64,000 nucleotides of DNA from Anaerobaca sp035448545 (lineage in GTDB: Bacteria; Planctomycetota; Phycisphaerae; Sedimentisphaerales; Anaerobacaceae), in contig DAOTJE010000006.1 of assembly GCA_035448545.1 (NCBI GenBank), forward strand, positions 130,361 to 194,360. The letters are read 5' to 3'. The position numbers were made by a program, and so were the translations under genes. The notes under the pieces are model-generated. The model was not told the origin of the DNA, made no database searches, and saw only the letters and a list, made by a program, of their open reading frames with translations. Each line of letters opens with the position of its first letter. Position 1 is the stretch's first letter. Positions 25,973 through 35,003 of this stretch are shown one piece after another.

Positions 25973-28204
25973 TTAGTTCTGAAGGACGCGGCAGTGGGTT
26001 CGCAGCAGGGCTCGGATGTCCACCAGGTCCGCCTCGGGACCGAGATAGCCGCGCAGGGCGGTCACTCTCTTCTCGGTGTCGGAATTACTCTTTGGATAGG
26101 CGAACAGGTACTTGATCGAAGCATCGACGGCGCCGGCGGTGTCACCGGCGGCTTCGGCCCGCTGGGCTTGCAGGGCGAACCGCTGCCCGTGTTTGCCGCA
26201 AGCTGTCTCCAGAGCCTTCTTGAGATTGCCGACCGCCGCATTGGCTGCGGCTTCGAGCAGCCGCGCCTCGTCGGGCAATACCAGCGGGTCTTCCGGCACG
26301 TTGTGCGCCGCATCAGGCGAAACGAACTGGTCCGACTGGGCGTGCTGGCCCTCGACGCGTTCGGCCAGCAGCACCTCGCCTGTCGCGGTGTCGAGCATCT
26401 TGAGCATGCAGCTGACCTTGGCCGTCCAGGTCGCCGTCTGGATTGGATACTGGAACGCGACCATGTGGGGCACGAGCACCTCCTTGGGCGTCATCGCCAC
26501 GCGCATCTGAGCGGCCCCCACATCGGTCGCCGCGTTCACGACGCGTTGCTTCGCCTCGTCCACCTCGGCGCGGGCCCGTCGCTTGGCGGCCTGCGCGGCG
26601 GCATCGTGCGGGTCGGCGTGGTCGTACCGCGCCAGTCTTGCCTCGGCCTCGGCCAGTCTCTGTCGCGCCCGGTCGAGTTCTCTTTGTGCGTGGTCGAGGG
26701 TCTTGACGGCCTCGCCATATTCCGGATTGGGTTGGGACACGAACCCATCCTGGTAAGTCGATTCGCCTTGGCCGGTTTGTCGGGTTTCATTGGTTACCTT
26801 GCCCTCAAGCACCTGGCCGACGAGCAGCGCATCGACTCCGTGCAGCTTGCCGGCGGGCACGCGGAACTGCGGATCGATCAGGTCGGTGGCGCTGAGCTGC
26901 TGCTCATCGAGGATGGTCTGAAGGTCCCCTGGTTCCACCAGCATCATGTTGGCCGGACGCGCATGCGTCAGGTGCTCCAGCGCGATCGACGCGAGCGTAT
27001 CGGCAATCGCCTGTTGCGGCGGCGTCGCGCGGAAGCCGACGAACCCCACCGTATACTGCACCGCCTGCTGCACCTGGCCGGCGCACTGGCTGAGCTGGCG
27101 CCGCGCATCGAAGTTGTCAGGCTCGTACCCTAACGCCACGACCGCATGAAACAGGCCGCAGCCGTCGGCGCCGTCGCGCGCACATTGCCGGGAGGCCTCC
27201 AGATGTCGCCTGGCCAGCGTCGCTCGCGCTTCAGCCGCAAGAGTCGCCGCACCGCCGTAGCCGCCGAGCAGGTCCTGGCTTTTTGTGAACAGCCGCAGCG
27301 CAGTAGCGAAGTCGCCGCCGGCCATGGCCTGACGGCCCTGCCCGATCCAGCGGTCGCACACCGCCTGCCTGGCCTGCTCCAGCAGACCGGGAAGGTCCGG
27401 ATGCAACGGGTACAATCGCTGCGCCTGCTCCAGAACGCGAAGCGCCTCTTCGCAGTCGCCCTGTCCCAGAAGCGTCTGCCCGCGCGCGACCAGCCCCGTC
27501 GCCTCACGCCGGTTCTGCACGGTTTGGAGGACGTCTTTCGCTTCCCGTCCGTCGTCGCGGTAGTTCAGCGCCGTCTGGGCCTCGGTCACCGCTGCCTCCG
27601 GGTCGTTCGCATATAGGCGGTCTTTGGCCCGCGCCAGGTAGTACTGATACGCCCGCTCCTGAATCTGCTTGAGGTCGCCCTGCCCGCCGGGCATCGTCCG
27701 ATTGAGATGCAGCGCCTCGGTCATGCGCCCGACCGCCGCGCTCCATTGTCCCTGCTCGGCCAGCGACAGCGCTTCGCTGCGCATCTGTTCGGCGTTGGCC
27801 GCAGCGCCGGCGATGCGCTGGCTCATCGATCGATACAATGGCTCGGCCGGACAATATCGGACACAGCGTTCGATGAACTTCTGCGCGCCCGCCAGGTCGG
27901 CCTGCCCGAAGCAGAGTTCCGCCTCGCGATAGTAGAACTGGCCCGCCTGCTGCTTGGTCTGTTCGAGCTTCTCGCGATAGCGATCGGCCGCTTTGTTGTT
28001 GTTGCCTTTCTCCGCCAGGGCGACCGCCTCTTCCAGCTCCTCGATGGCCTTCTCGTACTGGCCCTCCTGCGAGAGCCGGGCGCCCTTCTTGTATGCCTTC
28101 TGGTGCGCGCATCCGGCCGCGATCAGAAAGACTGACAACGCCAGCACTGCGGGCAACAGTTTGCCCATCCATTGGCCTCGACTCGTACGTGTTGTCCGCA
28201 TCAT
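25973..28204 (-). CDS. TPR lipoprotein with CsgG/LpoB-like domain
   Basis: A 743-aa protein with a lipoprotein signal peptide: the lipobox LIAAGC puts the lipidated Cys at residue 32. Residues about 35-350 are helical repeats (TPR/Sel1-like; ARLSQEGQYEKAIEELEEAV, LLGQGDCEEALRVLEQAQRLYPLHPDL, AMAGGDFATALRLF). Residues about 385-500 look like the CsgG/LpoB fold, with VGFVGFRATPPQQAIADTL and LVGQVLEGKVTNE. A highly charged coiled coil (about 510-590) interrupts this domain. A C-terminal repeat-like helix closes the protein. It is likely in the outer-membrane periplasmic face and may act in secretion or envelope assembly. Two adjacent ATGs (28204, 28201) are possible starts. Confidence 0.8.
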   Translation of the reverse strand: MMRTTRTSRGQWMGKLLPAVLALSVFLIAAGCAHQKAYKKGARLSQEGQYEKAIEELEEAVALAEKGNNNKAADRYREKLEQTKQQAGQFYYREAELCFGQADLAGAQKFIERCVRYCPAEPLYRSMSQRIAGAAANAEQMRSEALSLAEQGQWSAAVGRMTEALHLNRTMPGGQGDLKQIQERAYQYYLARAKDRLYANDPEAAVTEAQTALNYRDDGREAKDVLQTVQNRREATGLVARGQTLLGQGDCEEALRVLEQAQRLYPLHPDLPGLLEQARQAVCDRWIGQGRQAMAGGDFATALRLFTKSQDLLGGYGGAATLAAEARATLARRHLEASRQCARDGADGCGLFHAVVALGYEPDNFDARRQLSQCAGQVQQAVQYTVGFVGFRATPPQQAIADTLASIALEHLTHARPANMMLVEPGDLQTILDEQQLSATDLIDPQFRVPAGKLHGVDALLVGQVLEGKVTNETRQTGQGESTYQDGFVSQPNPEYGEAVKTLDHAQRELDRARQRLAEAEARLARYDHADPHDAAAQAAKRRARAEVDEAKQRVVNAATDVGAAQMRVAMTPKEVLVPHMVAFQYPIQTATWTAKVSCMLKMLDTATGEVLLAERVEGQHAQSDQFVSPDAAHNVPEDPLVLPDEARLLEAAANAAVGNLKKALETACGKHGQRFALQAQRAEAAGDTAGAVDASIKYLFAYPKSNSDTEKRVTALRGYLGPEADLVDIRALLRTHCRVLQN

Positions 28205-28449
28205 TTCGCCCCGCCTTTCTTTCCGGCTTCATTCGATTCCATCGTCACTTGCCGGCCCATTCTACCGCGTCCCCGTCCGACGGCAACCGCCGTATCCCAG
28301 CCGCGCCGCTGTCGAAACGCACGATACTGCGCCTCTACCGTCTTTAAGGCCGCGACGCCGCGGCGCGTCACGTCCCTGGCCGACCCATGCGACAGGAAAC
28401 CACGCCGGCAAGACCCGAATTCTCTCACGGGAAGCCCAGGAAATGCCGA

Positions 28450-28479
28450 TTTACATTGCGGCAGGTTATCATATATGAT
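28450..28479 (+). promoter_or_regulatory. Promoter of the AbiE-type operon
   Basis: TTTACA (28450-28455) and TATGAT (28474-28479) are spaced by 18 bp. Transcription would begin near 28486, only about five bases before the ATG at 28491, so the mRNA is nearly leaderless. No Shine-Dalgarno is visible before that ATG. Confidence 0.65.
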
Positions 28480-28481
28480 AA
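28466..28481. promoter_or_regulatory. 16-bp perfect palindrome, probable autorepression operator
   Basis: TTATCATATATGATAA reads identically on both strands and covers the -10 element of the operon promoter. AbiEi-type antitoxins are known to repress their own operons, so binding here would block RNA polymerase. Confidence 0.6.
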
Positions 28482-28490
28482 GATAGTGCA

Positions 28491-29126
28491 ATGAAATGGC
28501 ATGAACTGCTCCAAGTGGTGGCGGATGTGCCGGTCTTTCGCACGGGCTTTCTGGCCGCGAGCGCCGATAGTCTGCCCGCTCTGCGTCTCCAACTGAGCCG
28601 CTGGGTCAAAGCCGGCAAGCTGATCCAGCTTGCCAAGGGACTGTACACGCTGGCGGAGCCTTACCGCAAGGTCCGCGTGCATCCATTCGTCCTGGCCAAC
28701 GCGATGAAGAAGGCCTCGTACGTGAGTCTCCAGTCGGCGCTGGCGCACTTCGGGATGATCCCCGAGCACGTTCCCACGGTGACCAGTGTCACGACACAGC
28801 GACCGCAACGAGTCGAGACGCCCCTGGGCGCGTTCGCATTCCGGCGCATCAAGAAGAGCTGGTTTCACAGCTACAAGCAGGTCGATCTCGGGAGGGGTCA
28901 ACAGGCGTTCGTCGCCACGCCCGAAAAGGCTCTGCTGGATCTGGTGTACTTGACGGCTGGCAGCGACAGTCTCGACTTGCTGACGGAGCTTCGCCTGCAA
29001 AACCTGGAAAGACTCGACCTGGCTGTCCTGACGAGTCTGGCAGAGGCTGCGGGAAGTCCAAAGCTGCGTCACGCGGCCAGGCGGATCGTGCGACTGGTTG
29101 CGGAAGAAGCAGGAGAGGAGCTATGA
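28491..29126 (+). CDS. AbiEi-like antitoxin / transcriptional repressor
   Basis: A 211-aa protein with an N-terminal winged-helix: FRTGFLAASADSLPALRLQLSRWVKAGKLIQLAKGLYTLAE has the AbiEi-type 'R..L..W...G.l..l.rG.Y.l' pattern. It continues HPFVLANAMKKASYVSLQSALA, also typical of AbiEi_4/type IV antitoxin proteins. It ends in a helical domain with FVATPEKALLDLVYLT. In such systems the antitoxin represses the operon and counteracts the NTase toxin. Its stop overlaps the toxin start by four bases (ATGA at 29123-29126). Confidence 0.88.
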   Translation: MKWHELLQVVADVPVFRTGFLAASADSLPALRLQLSRWVKAGKLIQLAKGLYTLAEPYRKVRVHPFVLANAMKKASYVSLQSALAHFGMIPEHVPTVTSVTTQRPQRVETPLGAFAFRRIKKSWFHSYKQVDLGRGQQAFVATPEKALLDLVYLTAGSDSLDLLTELRLQNLERLDLAVLTSLAEAAGSPKLRHAARRIVRLVAEEAGEEL

Positions 29127-29941
29127 AAGAGCATCTCAGGCAGGTTCTCGTTGGTGCGGCCAATGCGACCGTCGGCCGGCGTCTGGCGACGGAGTATCTC
29201 CAGGCCCGCCTGCTCCAGTTGCTCCAGGACCAGGGAGCGTGCGGCGCGTGGGCCTTTCAGGGGGGGACGGCCCTGCGATTCCTCTACGCGATGCCGCGCT
29301 TCTCAGAGGATCTCGATTTCGCTCTGGTCGAGCCGGGAACGGACGTTCGTTTCCGTGAGAACCTTGCGGGCTGCCGGCGCGCTCTCGAAGCGGAGGGATA
29401 CGATGTCGAGGTTCGGATCAAGGACGAGAAGACCGTCAAGTCCGCGTTGGTGCGCTTCCGAGGCCTGCCATTCGAGCTGGAACTCTCACCGCACCGATCC
29501 GAGACGCTCTCGGTCAAGGTGGAAGTGGATTCGAATCCACCCGCCGGGGCGCGCATCGTCTCATCTCTCGTAAGGCGACACGTTGCCCTCAACCTGCGCC
29601 ATTACGATAAGGCATCACTGCTGGCGGGCAAGCTCCATGCGATCCTGGCGCGTCCCTACACCAAGGGCCGCGACGTGTACGATCTCCTCTGGTATCTCTC
29701 GGATCGCGCCTGGCCGGGCCCGAACCTTGAGTTACTGAACAACGCCCTGTCGCAGACGGACTGGCAGGGTCCGGAAGTGACGTCGGAGAACTGGCGCACT
29801 CTCGTCCGACGGCGCATCGAGGTGCTCCAGTGGAAGCAGGTGACCGAAGATGTCGAACCCTTCCTCGAACGTTCCCAGGACATGGCTCTGCTGACCCAGG
29901 AGAACCTTCTGTCCCTCCTCGGGCAGCCACCGGTCGCGTAA
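29123..29941 (+). CDS. AbiEii/AbiGii-family nucleotidyltransferase toxin
   Basis: A 272-aa nucleotidyltransferase. The active-site pattern is GGTALRFLYAMPRFSEDLDF (GG, then R-x-S-x-D-x-D), with a further catalytic-type acidic region around ELELSPHRSETLSVKVEVDS. The later RHYDKASLLAGKLHAILARPYTKGRDVYDLLW stretch is the DUF1814 signature of AbiEii toxins. AbiEii-type enzymes (e.g. MenT) transfer nucleotides to tRNA and halt growth; which tRNA is affected here cannot be read from sequence. It is the second gene of the two-gene operon. Confidence 0.88.
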   Translation: MKEHLRQVLVGAANATVGRRLATEYLQARLLQLLQDQGACGAWAFQGGTALRFLYAMPRFSEDLDFALVEPGTDVRFRENLAGCRRALEAEGYDVEVRIKDEKTVKSALVRFRGLPFELELSPHRSETLSVKVEVDSNPPAGARIVSSLVRRHVALNLRHYDKASLLAGKLHAILARPYTKGRDVYDLLWYLSDRAWPGPNLELLNNALSQTDWQGPEVTSENWRTLVRRRIEVLQWKQVTEDVEPFLERSQDMALLTQENLLSLLGQPPVA

Positions 29942-29987
29942 GACACTTCTCCGGCGTTACGGGTCTCATGCCGCACGATATCGAGCC

Positions 29988-30016
29988 TTGAAATCCCGTG
30001 ATATCCCGCGCATAAT
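29988..30016 (+). promoter_or_regulatory. Sigma70-like promoter of the sulfatase gene
   Basis: TTGAAA (29988-29993) and CATAAT (30011-30016) are 17 bp apart, about 45 bp before the sulfatase ATG. Confidence 0.6.
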
Positions 30017-30060
30017 CGGCCTGTTGACGCCAAGCCCGTTGATACGAGGAGATAGGACAC

Positions 30061-31476
30061 ATGCCGACGATGCACACGCGAAGGACGTTCCTGAAGGCGG
30101 CGGCGTTGTCTTTGGCTGGGATGGGGTTGCCCAAGCTGGGTCGGGGGCAGGGGCGGGAGCCCGCCACAGACCGGCCGAATTTCGTGATTATCTTCCTCGA
30201 CGATTCGGGGTGGGCGGATTTCAGACCGTTTGCCGCACAGGACTACCCGACGCCCCACGTCGAGCAGTTGGCGAAAGAGGGCTGCTGCTATCGGAATTTC
30301 TACGTACCTCAGGCGGTGTGCTCGGCCTCGCGGGCGGCGCTGCTGAGCGGCTGCTATCCGGGCCGGACCAGGGTCTTTGGGGCGCACGGCCCGGGGGCCA
30401 GAGGGCTCGACCCGAAGTTCGCGACGCTGGGCGAGGTGCTCAAGAGGCGCGGCTATGCGACCGCCGTTTTCGGCAAGTGGCACATCGGCGACCAGCCCGA
30501 GACGCGCCCGCCCGCCAGGGGATTCGACGAGTCGTGCGGGCTGATGTACTCCAATGACATGTGGGAATTCCACCCCGAGAACCCGGAATACTGGGGCCGG
30601 CATCCCCTGCAATTCTGGGAGAACGGCAAGGTCACCATCGAGCGCGTCACCAAGGAACATCAGCCGATGCTCACGACGTGGTACACCGAGCACGCGGTGG
30701 ACTTCATCGGCCGCCACAAGGACGAGCCGTTCCTGCTGTACGTCCCGCACGCGATGCCGCACGTTCCGCTGTTCTGCAGCGACAGATTCAAAGGCAAGTC
30801 CGGCGTGGGCCTCTACGGCGATGTGATGATGGAACTCGACTGGTCGGTCGGACAGATCATGCAGGCGCTCCAGGCTAACGGACTCGAAGACAAGACGCTC
30901 GTGATCTTCACCTCGGACAACGGTCCGTGGATCTCGTACGGCAACCACGCCGGCAAGACACCCTTCCGCGAGGCCAAGGGCACCAGCTTCGATGGTGGGA
31001 CGCGCAGCGCGTGCATCATGAAGTTCCCCGGTCGGATCGAGGCCGGCACGGTCTCGAAGAGAGCCTTCTGCTCGATCGACATCCTGCCGACGCTGGCGCA
31101 TCTGGCGCAAGCGGAGTTGCCCGCCAATCCCGTGGACGGCAGAAACGTCTGGGACCTCATCGTCGGCAAGCCGGGCGCGACGAACCCGCATGACTACTAT
31201 CCCTTCTCGACAGGCGAGACCTTCGAAGGCGTCATCAGCGGGGACGGCCGCTGGAAACTGCACCTGCCGCACAAGTATCGCACCCTGGTGACGCCGGGCC
31301 GCGACGGCGCCGCCGGCACGTACCGCCAGGAGGACATCGGCCTGTCCCTGTTCGACATGGAGCTCGATCCCTACGAGACCACCAACGTGCTGGACCAGCA
31401 CCCCGACGTCGCCGCAAGGCTCAAGCAGTACGCCGACCGGCACCGCCAGAAGTTCTATACGCCGAACGCGGGATAG
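30061..31476 (+). CDS. Formylglycine-dependent arylsulfatase, Tat-exported
   Basis: A 471-aa type I sulfatase with a Tat signal (HTRRTFLKAAALSLAGMG). The metal-binding DDSGW pair is at residues 47-51. The CxAxR motif is CSASR at 87-91, so Cys87 would be oxidised to formylglycine by an FGE or anSME maturase; no maturase gene is in this window. Other parts are FGKWHIGDQP, VPHAMPHVPLF and TSDNGPW. It probably desulfates polysaccharides. GAGGAG sits nine bases before the ATG. The downstream gene is convergent. Confidence 0.93.
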   Translation: MPTMHTRRTFLKAAALSLAGMGLPKLGRGQGREPATDRPNFVIIFLDDSGWADFRPFAAQDYPTPHVEQLAKEGCCYRNFYVPQAVCSASRAALLSGCYPGRTRVFGAHGPGARGLDPKFATLGEVLKRRGYATAVFGKWHIGDQPETRPPARGFDESCGLMYSNDMWEFHPENPEYWGRHPLQFWENGKVTIERVTKEHQPMLTTWYTEHAVDFIGRHKDEPFLLYVPHAMPHVPLFCSDRFKGKSGVGLYGDVMMELDWSVGQIMQALQANGLEDKTLVIFTSDNGPWISYGNHAGKTPFREAKGTSFDGGTRSACIMKFPGRIEAGTVSKRAFCSIDILPTLAHLAQAELPANPVDGRNVWDLIVGKPGATNPHDYYPFSTGETFEGVISGDGRWKLHLPHKYRTLVTPGRDGAAGTYRQEDIGLSLFDMELDPYETTNVLDQHPDVAARLKQYADRHRQKFYTPNAG

Positions 31477-31594
31477 CGCCCGTGACAATCAGGGCAGTGG
31501 GGCCCTTCACAGGCGACCGTTCGTCCGAAACCGCGATCTCTCGACCGTCGGCCAACCTGCGGACCATAAGAACCTCCGCGAATCGTGTCGAGCG

Positions 31595-32710
31595 TCACGG
31601 GAGTCTCAGCAGGAGCGACTGCAAGGCCCCGGTCATGGCGGCCTGATAGCAGTCCAGGTTGCGCACGTGGAAGATGTAGCGGTCCTTCGCGCTTGGATCG
31701 TGCGTCCACTCCGTAATCCCCTCCTCAGAGCACTTCACTCGGATTGGATCGAACGAGAACACCGGCTGATTCGTCGCGTCGTCGGTCACACTCTGCCCGG
31801 CCGCGTGCAGGAAGCCGCCGGTGCACCACATGTGCCGATCCTGCGCGCCGAAGGTCTCCAGCCGTCGCGGATCGACGGGTCCGAGAAGCGAGCGCAGCCA
31901 GTTGTGATCGGTCTTTCCGGCGAGCATCCACAGAAAAAAGTTCTGCACGCGGCTCGACAGGTGTGGCAGGATTTCGCCTTGGCGAAACGAATAGTGCGTG
32001 CTGTACTCCATAACCGACCAGTCGGAGTTCATCTGCTCGAAACAGGGCATCCAATAGATCGGACAGGACAGATCGAAAATCGCCGCGTAGCTGAGCGGCG
32101 CCAGACTCACGTTGTATTCGAGCTTCGCCGCCTTCTCTCGGTCGGGCGAACCGGTGCCGGCATTCAGATAGATGCCAGCGCATCTCTCCGCAAAGAGCTG
32201 CGGTGCCTTCTTGCCCGCGACGGCGATGTCGCGACAGGAGCCGGTGACGTTGATGACGACCGGCTCGGGCGAGCGGCGCAGAATGTCCAGGACCATATCG
32301 ATGCCGACGTGATCGCTCGGGGTCGCGTCGGGTTGGCTGTCGTTGCGCGAGCGCATCGGCCGCGGCGTGCCCACGGAGACCGGCACGTGCAGTCCCGTGA
32401 TATAGTTCATCTGCGCCACGGCCATCACATCCGGATTGTGATCCTTCGCAGGGTGCGGCTCGAAATCGATCAAGATGGCCTTGAGGTCGATCTGCCTTGT
32501 ATACGCCAGCGCGAAGACGCTGGCCAGGTCCCAATGGTCGTCGGGGTCGCAGTGTGGACGGAACAGGTCCGTGGCGTGGATCATCGGGACGGGACGCGGA
32601 TGCGAGGCCGACTCGTGTCCGCCCAGCAGTTGCGCCGGTTGCGACGCCGCCATCGCCGCCCCCGCTGCCGCCGTCTTCAGGAACCTCCGTCGGGTGTTCT
32701 TCACCTTCAC
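31595..32710 (-). CDS. Nucleoside-hydrolase-fold protein, Tat-exported
   Basis: A 371-aa protein starting at a GTG (32710) with AAGGAG four bases upstream; a second GTG at 32704 has a spacing of ten. The Tat signal is TRRRFLKTAAAGAAMAASQPAQ. HCDPDDHWDLASVFAL corresponds to the aspartate-rich calcium site (DxDxxxDD) of inosine-uridine nucleoside hydrolases, although the residues are shifted from the classic DTDPG. VVINVTGSCRDIAVA matches the second conserved core. Exported homologues occur in Planctomycetota and may act on ribosides or other glycosides. The DUF2961 gene upstream ends 20 bp away, so the two are probably one transcript. Confidence 0.82.
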   Translation of the reverse strand: MKVKNTRRRFLKTAAAGAAMAASQPAQLLGGHESASHPRPVPMIHATDLFRPHCDPDDHWDLASVFALAYTRQIDLKAILIDFEPHPAKDHNPDVMAVAQMNYITGLHVPVSVGTPRPMRSRNDSQPDATPSDHVGIDMVLDILRRSPEPVVINVTGSCRDIAVAGKKAPQLFAERCAGIYLNAGTGSPDREKAAKLEYNVSLAPLSYAAIFDLSCPIYWMPCFEQMNSDWSVMEYSTHYSFRQGEILPHLSSRVQNFFLWMLAGKTDHNWLRSLLGPVDPRRLETFGAQDRHMWCTGGFLHAAGQSVTDDATNQPVFSFDPIRVKCSEEGITEWTHDPSAKDRYIFHVRNLDCYQAAMTGALQSLLLRLP

Positions 32711-32730
32711 GGGTCTCCTTTCCAAGAGGA

Positions 32731-34848
32731 TTATTGCCGCTGGACCCAGAAGAAGTCGATTCCGACCTCCGGCTGCGCGACGTCTTCGCCTGCGCCCCTC
32801 CATTCGAGCGTCAGGGTGTGCTCGCCCGCGGTGAATTCGCACGGCATGAGGGCGACCTGACGCAGCAGCGTCCGATACGGCTGATATAGATCGACGACCT
32901 CGGACCGATCCGCCGACAGCAACGGCTGGCCGTCGAGATAGAATGCGACTTTGCCGGATCGCGGCGTCAGGGCGAACGCCACGTTGATCTGTTTCCTGCC
33001 TGCGTCGTCGATGGCGATCTGGAAGCTCTTGCGCTCGCCGCTGTCCTTCGGGGTCCAGACCAGCAGCTTGCCGCCCGCCCAGAGCGATCCCTTGTCCAGA
33101 CGCGTGTTCTGCCTGTCGGCCAGGCAATCCTCGCTCGTGAAGAACACCGAGTTGGCCGCCCCCATGCGGGCGGCCGGCTGCCAGCCCACAGGCAGCTCGG
33201 GCGCCCTCAGGTCGGCCGGCATGATCGCCAGATGGTCATCAGTCACGCCGGGACGCGCGTAATGGTATCCGATGCGGGCGTACGACATGCTCGGCGTCCG
33301 CTCGTGGCTGAACAGCTCCATGTAGAACCGGATGTTCTGACGGAACGGGATCGCATCGAGAATGTGCCAGCGATAGTTCGTGACAAAGCCCCGGTTGCCC
33401 GGGCCGTCGTTGCGGGGCTGGCCGCAATACGGATACAGGAAGATGTCCGGCGACGACCAGGAATAGTTGAAGTAGTCCTCGGAGCCAGTTCCGAGGATCG
33501 ACGGCCGCGGCTCGTTGTCCACGAACACCTTTTCATCACCTTCGCCCCACCAGTTGCCGTAGGGCGTCGGCACCTCGGCGGGATTGAGCAGGTAGGCGCT
33601 CGTTCCCACGTAGACGCCTTTGCCCTGCGCCAGCAGGAAGGGCAGGTCCTGCACGTCGCGATTCGATGCGATCAGATCGTGATCCACGCGCCAGCGCGCG
33701 CGAAAGTGCATGGACCGCTCGTTCCACGTTTGCGGCACCGCGGTGACGACGCCGGTCGCATCCACGCTCTGATTGCCGTGGTTGACCAGCTCGATTCTGC
33801 ACGAGCGCTCGAAGGGCATGGCGAACCGGCAGATCATCGTCCCATCGGGCCGCACTGTAAACGGCAGCGACTGGTAAGGGTTGATCCCCGGCGCAGCGCC
33901 GAAAAAGTCACCTACAGGAGACTGCACCTGGGGCCAGGGATAGCCATCGCAGGTCACCTGAAGGAGTGTCTGTCGGAGGGCCTTGTCGATGTCCGGCGCA
34001 TGGAGCCGAATGACCAGTTGCTCGATGGCCTGAGAACCTTCGAACTCGGCAACCACCTTCTTCTCCGCCGCCGCCACCACAACGTCAAACGGCTTGGTGT
34101 TGCCGTGCGAGTGGGGTTTCACGCCCTCATCCGGATCGGCGAGCACCTTCGTCACGCGGTTGATTGTGTCGCGATACGTGTGAATATCTTCCGGGCGGAA
34201 TGACACGACGGATGTGCCCTTGTCGTAGAGCCGTACCTGAAGCTCGTAGAAATGAATCCGCTTGACGTTGCCCGTCCACACGACGCGAAGTCGCTTGGCG
34301 AACGGGATCGGCGCGTACGAGGCATCGCGCTGATACACGGTCCGCCCGAACATCTCGGCGTCGATTCCCTTGAATGGCTCGAAGCTTTCGTACGGACGAC
34401 GGAAGAACACGTCGGCGCTGCCCTCATAAATCGGCGTCTCGGCGTCGTCGAGGACCACCCGCACCTGCCCTTCGATGGCGGCTGTCCACAGACGCACGAT
34501 CGCGCCGGGACCGGCGACATCCGCAATCAGGTATTCGCCGATCCCATCGGCGTCGGGCTCGCGGAGCACCTTCTCGAAATTCGGGATCGGCTCGCCCCCG
34601 AAGCCGTCGGAATTAGCGAACCAGTCCGGCCCGCCGGGCAGGCGGCTGCGTCGATCGGTGGAGGAGAACTGCACCGTGCGATACGCCGGCTCCGGGAAGT
34701 GCGACAGGCCGGCCAGATCGACCATCTCCTCGAAGAGCGAGCCGGTGGTGATTGCCGCCCTGCCCTTTCCAGAGGACCCCAGCAGCGTAGACAACCCGAT
34801 CAGCAAGAGACAAAAAGTGGTTCTGATTCTGCGTGCGTTCACATCCAT
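32731..34848 (-). CDS. DUF2961 exported glycoside-hydrolase-type protein
   Basis: A 705-aa protein with a Sec signal (IRTTFCLLLIGLSTLLGSSGKGRA). The DUF2961 core is visible: ADVAGPGAIVRLWTA, GTGSEDYFNYSWSS and the NYRWHILDAIPFRQNIRFYMELF block. DUF2961 proteins include difructose-anhydride-type and alpha-D-fructofuranosidase-like GH172 enzymes. The C-terminal 170 residues look like a beta-sandwich carbohydrate-binding module. It starts at 34848; the ATG at 34884 would add a non-signal leader. It belongs with the nucleoside-hydrolase-like gene downstream. Confidence 0.88.
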   Translation of the reverse strand: MDVNARRIRTTFCLLLIGLSTLLGSSGKGRAAITTGSLFEEMVDLAGLSHFPEPAYRTVQFSSTDRRSRLPGGPDWFANSDGFGGEPIPNFEKVLREPDADGIGEYLIADVAGPGAIVRLWTAAIEGQVRVVLDDAETPIYEGSADVFFRRPYESFEPFKGIDAEMFGRTVYQRDASYAPIPFAKRLRVVWTGNVKRIHFYELQVRLYDKGTSVVSFRPEDIHTYRDTINRVTKVLADPDEGVKPHSHGNTKPFDVVVAAAEKKVVAEFEGSQAIEQLVIRLHAPDIDKALRQTLLQVTCDGYPWPQVQSPVGDFFGAAPGINPYQSLPFTVRPDGTMICRFAMPFERSCRIELVNHGNQSVDATGVVTAVPQTWNERSMHFRARWRVDHDLIASNRDVQDLPFLLAQGKGVYVGTSAYLLNPAEVPTPYGNWWGEGDEKVFVDNEPRPSILGTGSEDYFNYSWSSPDIFLYPYCGQPRNDGPGNRGFVTNYRWHILDAIPFRQNIRFYMELFSHERTPSMSYARIGYHYARPGVTDDHLAIMPADLRAPELPVGWQPAARMGAANSVFFTSEDCLADRQNTRLDKGSLWAGGKLLVWTPKDSGERKSFQIAIDDAGRKQINVAFALTPRSGKVAFYLDGQPLLSADRSEVVDLYQPYRTLLRQVALMPCEFTAGEHTLTLEWRGAGEDVAQPEVGIDFFWVQRQ

Positions 34849-35003
34849 CGTGTCGTCCCTCAACGGAAGATATCCATCCGCCAAACGATTTCGCCGGCGA
34901 TTGTCTCACCACTCATTCCAGGCGCCGGCCCGGTCTGGACTCCCACAGCATATCAACAGCGATGCCGGATGTCACCCATCCTTGCGCTGCAAACATGCGT
35001 GTC

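Noticed and set aside
29656..31488. Minus-strand 610-aa frame over the sulfatase
   Set aside because: Shadow of the sulfatase and AbiEii genes.
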